Shown: one piece after another, positions 63,611-64,000 of the stretch
Layout: every line of letters begins with the position of its first letter
How positions within the stretch are numbered: the first letter of the stretch is position 1
DNA from: Polymorphobacter megasporae
GTDB taxonomy: Bacteria; Pseudomonadota; Alphaproteobacteria; Sphingomonadales; Sphingomonadaceae
Length of the DNA: 64,000 nt
Reading direction: 5' to 3'
Assembly (NCBI RefSeq): GCF_018982885.2
Contig: NZ_CP081848.1
Coordinates: 3,798,501-3,862,500 of the forward strand
Position numbers and translations under genes: made by a program
The notes under the pieces: generated by a model
Database searches by the model: none
What the model was told of the DNA's origin: nothing
What the model saw: only the letters and a program-made list of their open reading frames with translations

Positions 63611-64000
63611 TCAACTGGTGCCTTCGCGAAACCGTCGCAAGCGGGTGAACCTCAAACCAAATAGGCCGCCGAAGACGAGTGCGACGATGCCCGCCAAGAC
63701 GAACGGGAAATTGTCGAACGGGTCGGGGTCGGGTGTGCGACCGTGTAGTTGCTGACGCGTCAGGACGATCACCCGAGGCGCCAGCACAAACCCGGCGCGG
63801 CGCAGTTGATCGGCTTCCCACGTGCCGAGGACGGCAGGCACGCCCTCTCGCGCGCCGGGCGCATTGACCATGTTCCACACGGCCATGGCATCGTACTGCG
63901 GGCTTGTCTGGTCGCGTTCAACCAGCGCGACTGGCGCAGTCGCCGGCTGTCCGAGCGGCCGCAGCGGGTAATAGACATCGTGATGCGCGTCTTGGCGCAC
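63611..64000 (-). CDS. unrecognised membrane protein, C-terminal part, cut by the right edge
   Basis: At least 129 aa; the frame is open to the right edge, so the start is outside. The visible part has a soluble region with DQTSPQYDAMAVWNMV, GVPAVLGTWEADQLRRAG, then one membrane span (FPFVLAGIVALVFGGLFGL) and a basic tail RFTRLRRFREGTS, suggesting a periplasmic domain anchored at its C-terminus. I do not recognise the family. Confidence 0.65.
   Translation of the reverse strand: MRQDAHHDVYYPLRPLGQPATAPVALVERDQTSPQYDAMAVWNMVNAPGAREGVPAVLGTWEADQLRRAGFVLAPRVIVLTRQQLHGRTPDPDPFDNFPFVLAGIVALVFGGLFGLRFTRLRRFREGTS

Overview
The window looks like chromosome of a sphingomonad (Alphaproteobacteria, Sphingomonadales). 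The signs are high G+C with strongly G/C-biased third positions, a PEP-CTERM protein with the PEPATWVLMIVG-type sorting end, a UrcA-family protein, three large TonB-dependent receptors, the yajC-secD-secF order, a DUF3775 protein, a HWE/HisKA_2-type kinase and an NDUFS4-like subunit. The assignment rests on recognised families, not on a database search.

Layout. 1-6.4 kb: end of a HIRAN protein, catalase-peroxidase katG, a large MscS-type channel and a YihY/BrkB membrane protein. 6.5-13.5 kb: a PEP-CTERM protein and an iron-uptake block (TonB-dependent siderophore receptor, PepSY reductase-like membrane protein, second TonB receptor) with a possible Fur box. 13.5-17.8 kb: a decayed alpha/beta-hydrolase, a CPA1 antiporter, nitronate monooxygenase, a DUF3775 protein and a small HTH protein next to GTTGAC repeats. 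17.8-21.2 kb: yajC-secD-secF, split by a DUF559 nuclease gene that sits between two inverted copies of a double-hairpin repeat. 21.3-25.2 kb: a DUF815 ATPase and a coupled three-gene phosphorelay. 25.2-29.4 kb: a carboxymuconolactone decarboxylase-family protein, a patatin, 3-hydroxybutyrate dehydrogenase, a small repeat protein and an acyltransferase. 29.5-33.3 kb: tRNA-Arg and a compact reverse-strand operon of CsbD-like small proteins around a PAS-LuxR regulator. 33.5-37.9 kb: an S41-like protein, TetR, SDR, UrcA and LysR genes.

38.2-42.0 kb: a GH47 alpha-mannosidase, a family rare in bacteria, starts a run of four overlapping genes; the other three encode proteins I do not recognise. 42.0-55.4 kb is the clearest metabolic unit, a quinate/shikimate catabolic island. 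It has a PQQ-dependent dehydrogenase, type II dehydroquinase, an MFS carrier, two-domain 3-dehydroshikimate dehydratase (QuiC type), an AroE-like dehydrogenase, a TonB receptor, a TetR regulator and a secreted type-B carboxylesterase. A reasonable model is that a plant ester such as chlorogenate is cleaved by the esterase, quinate is oxidised in the periplasm or cytoplasm, and the carbon leaves as protocatechuate. The ThuA-like and VOC proteins in the island have no assigned step. 55.8-64 kb returns to housekeeping: diguanylate cyclase, NDUFS4-like protein, polyprenyl diphosphate synthase, chorismate mutase, a PepSY/response regulator/kinase operon, an ABC-F ATPase and two unrecognised membrane proteins, the last cut by the right edge.

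The best candidates for something undescribed are the DUF559 repeat-bounded unit inside the sec operon and the GH47-headed four-gene cluster.
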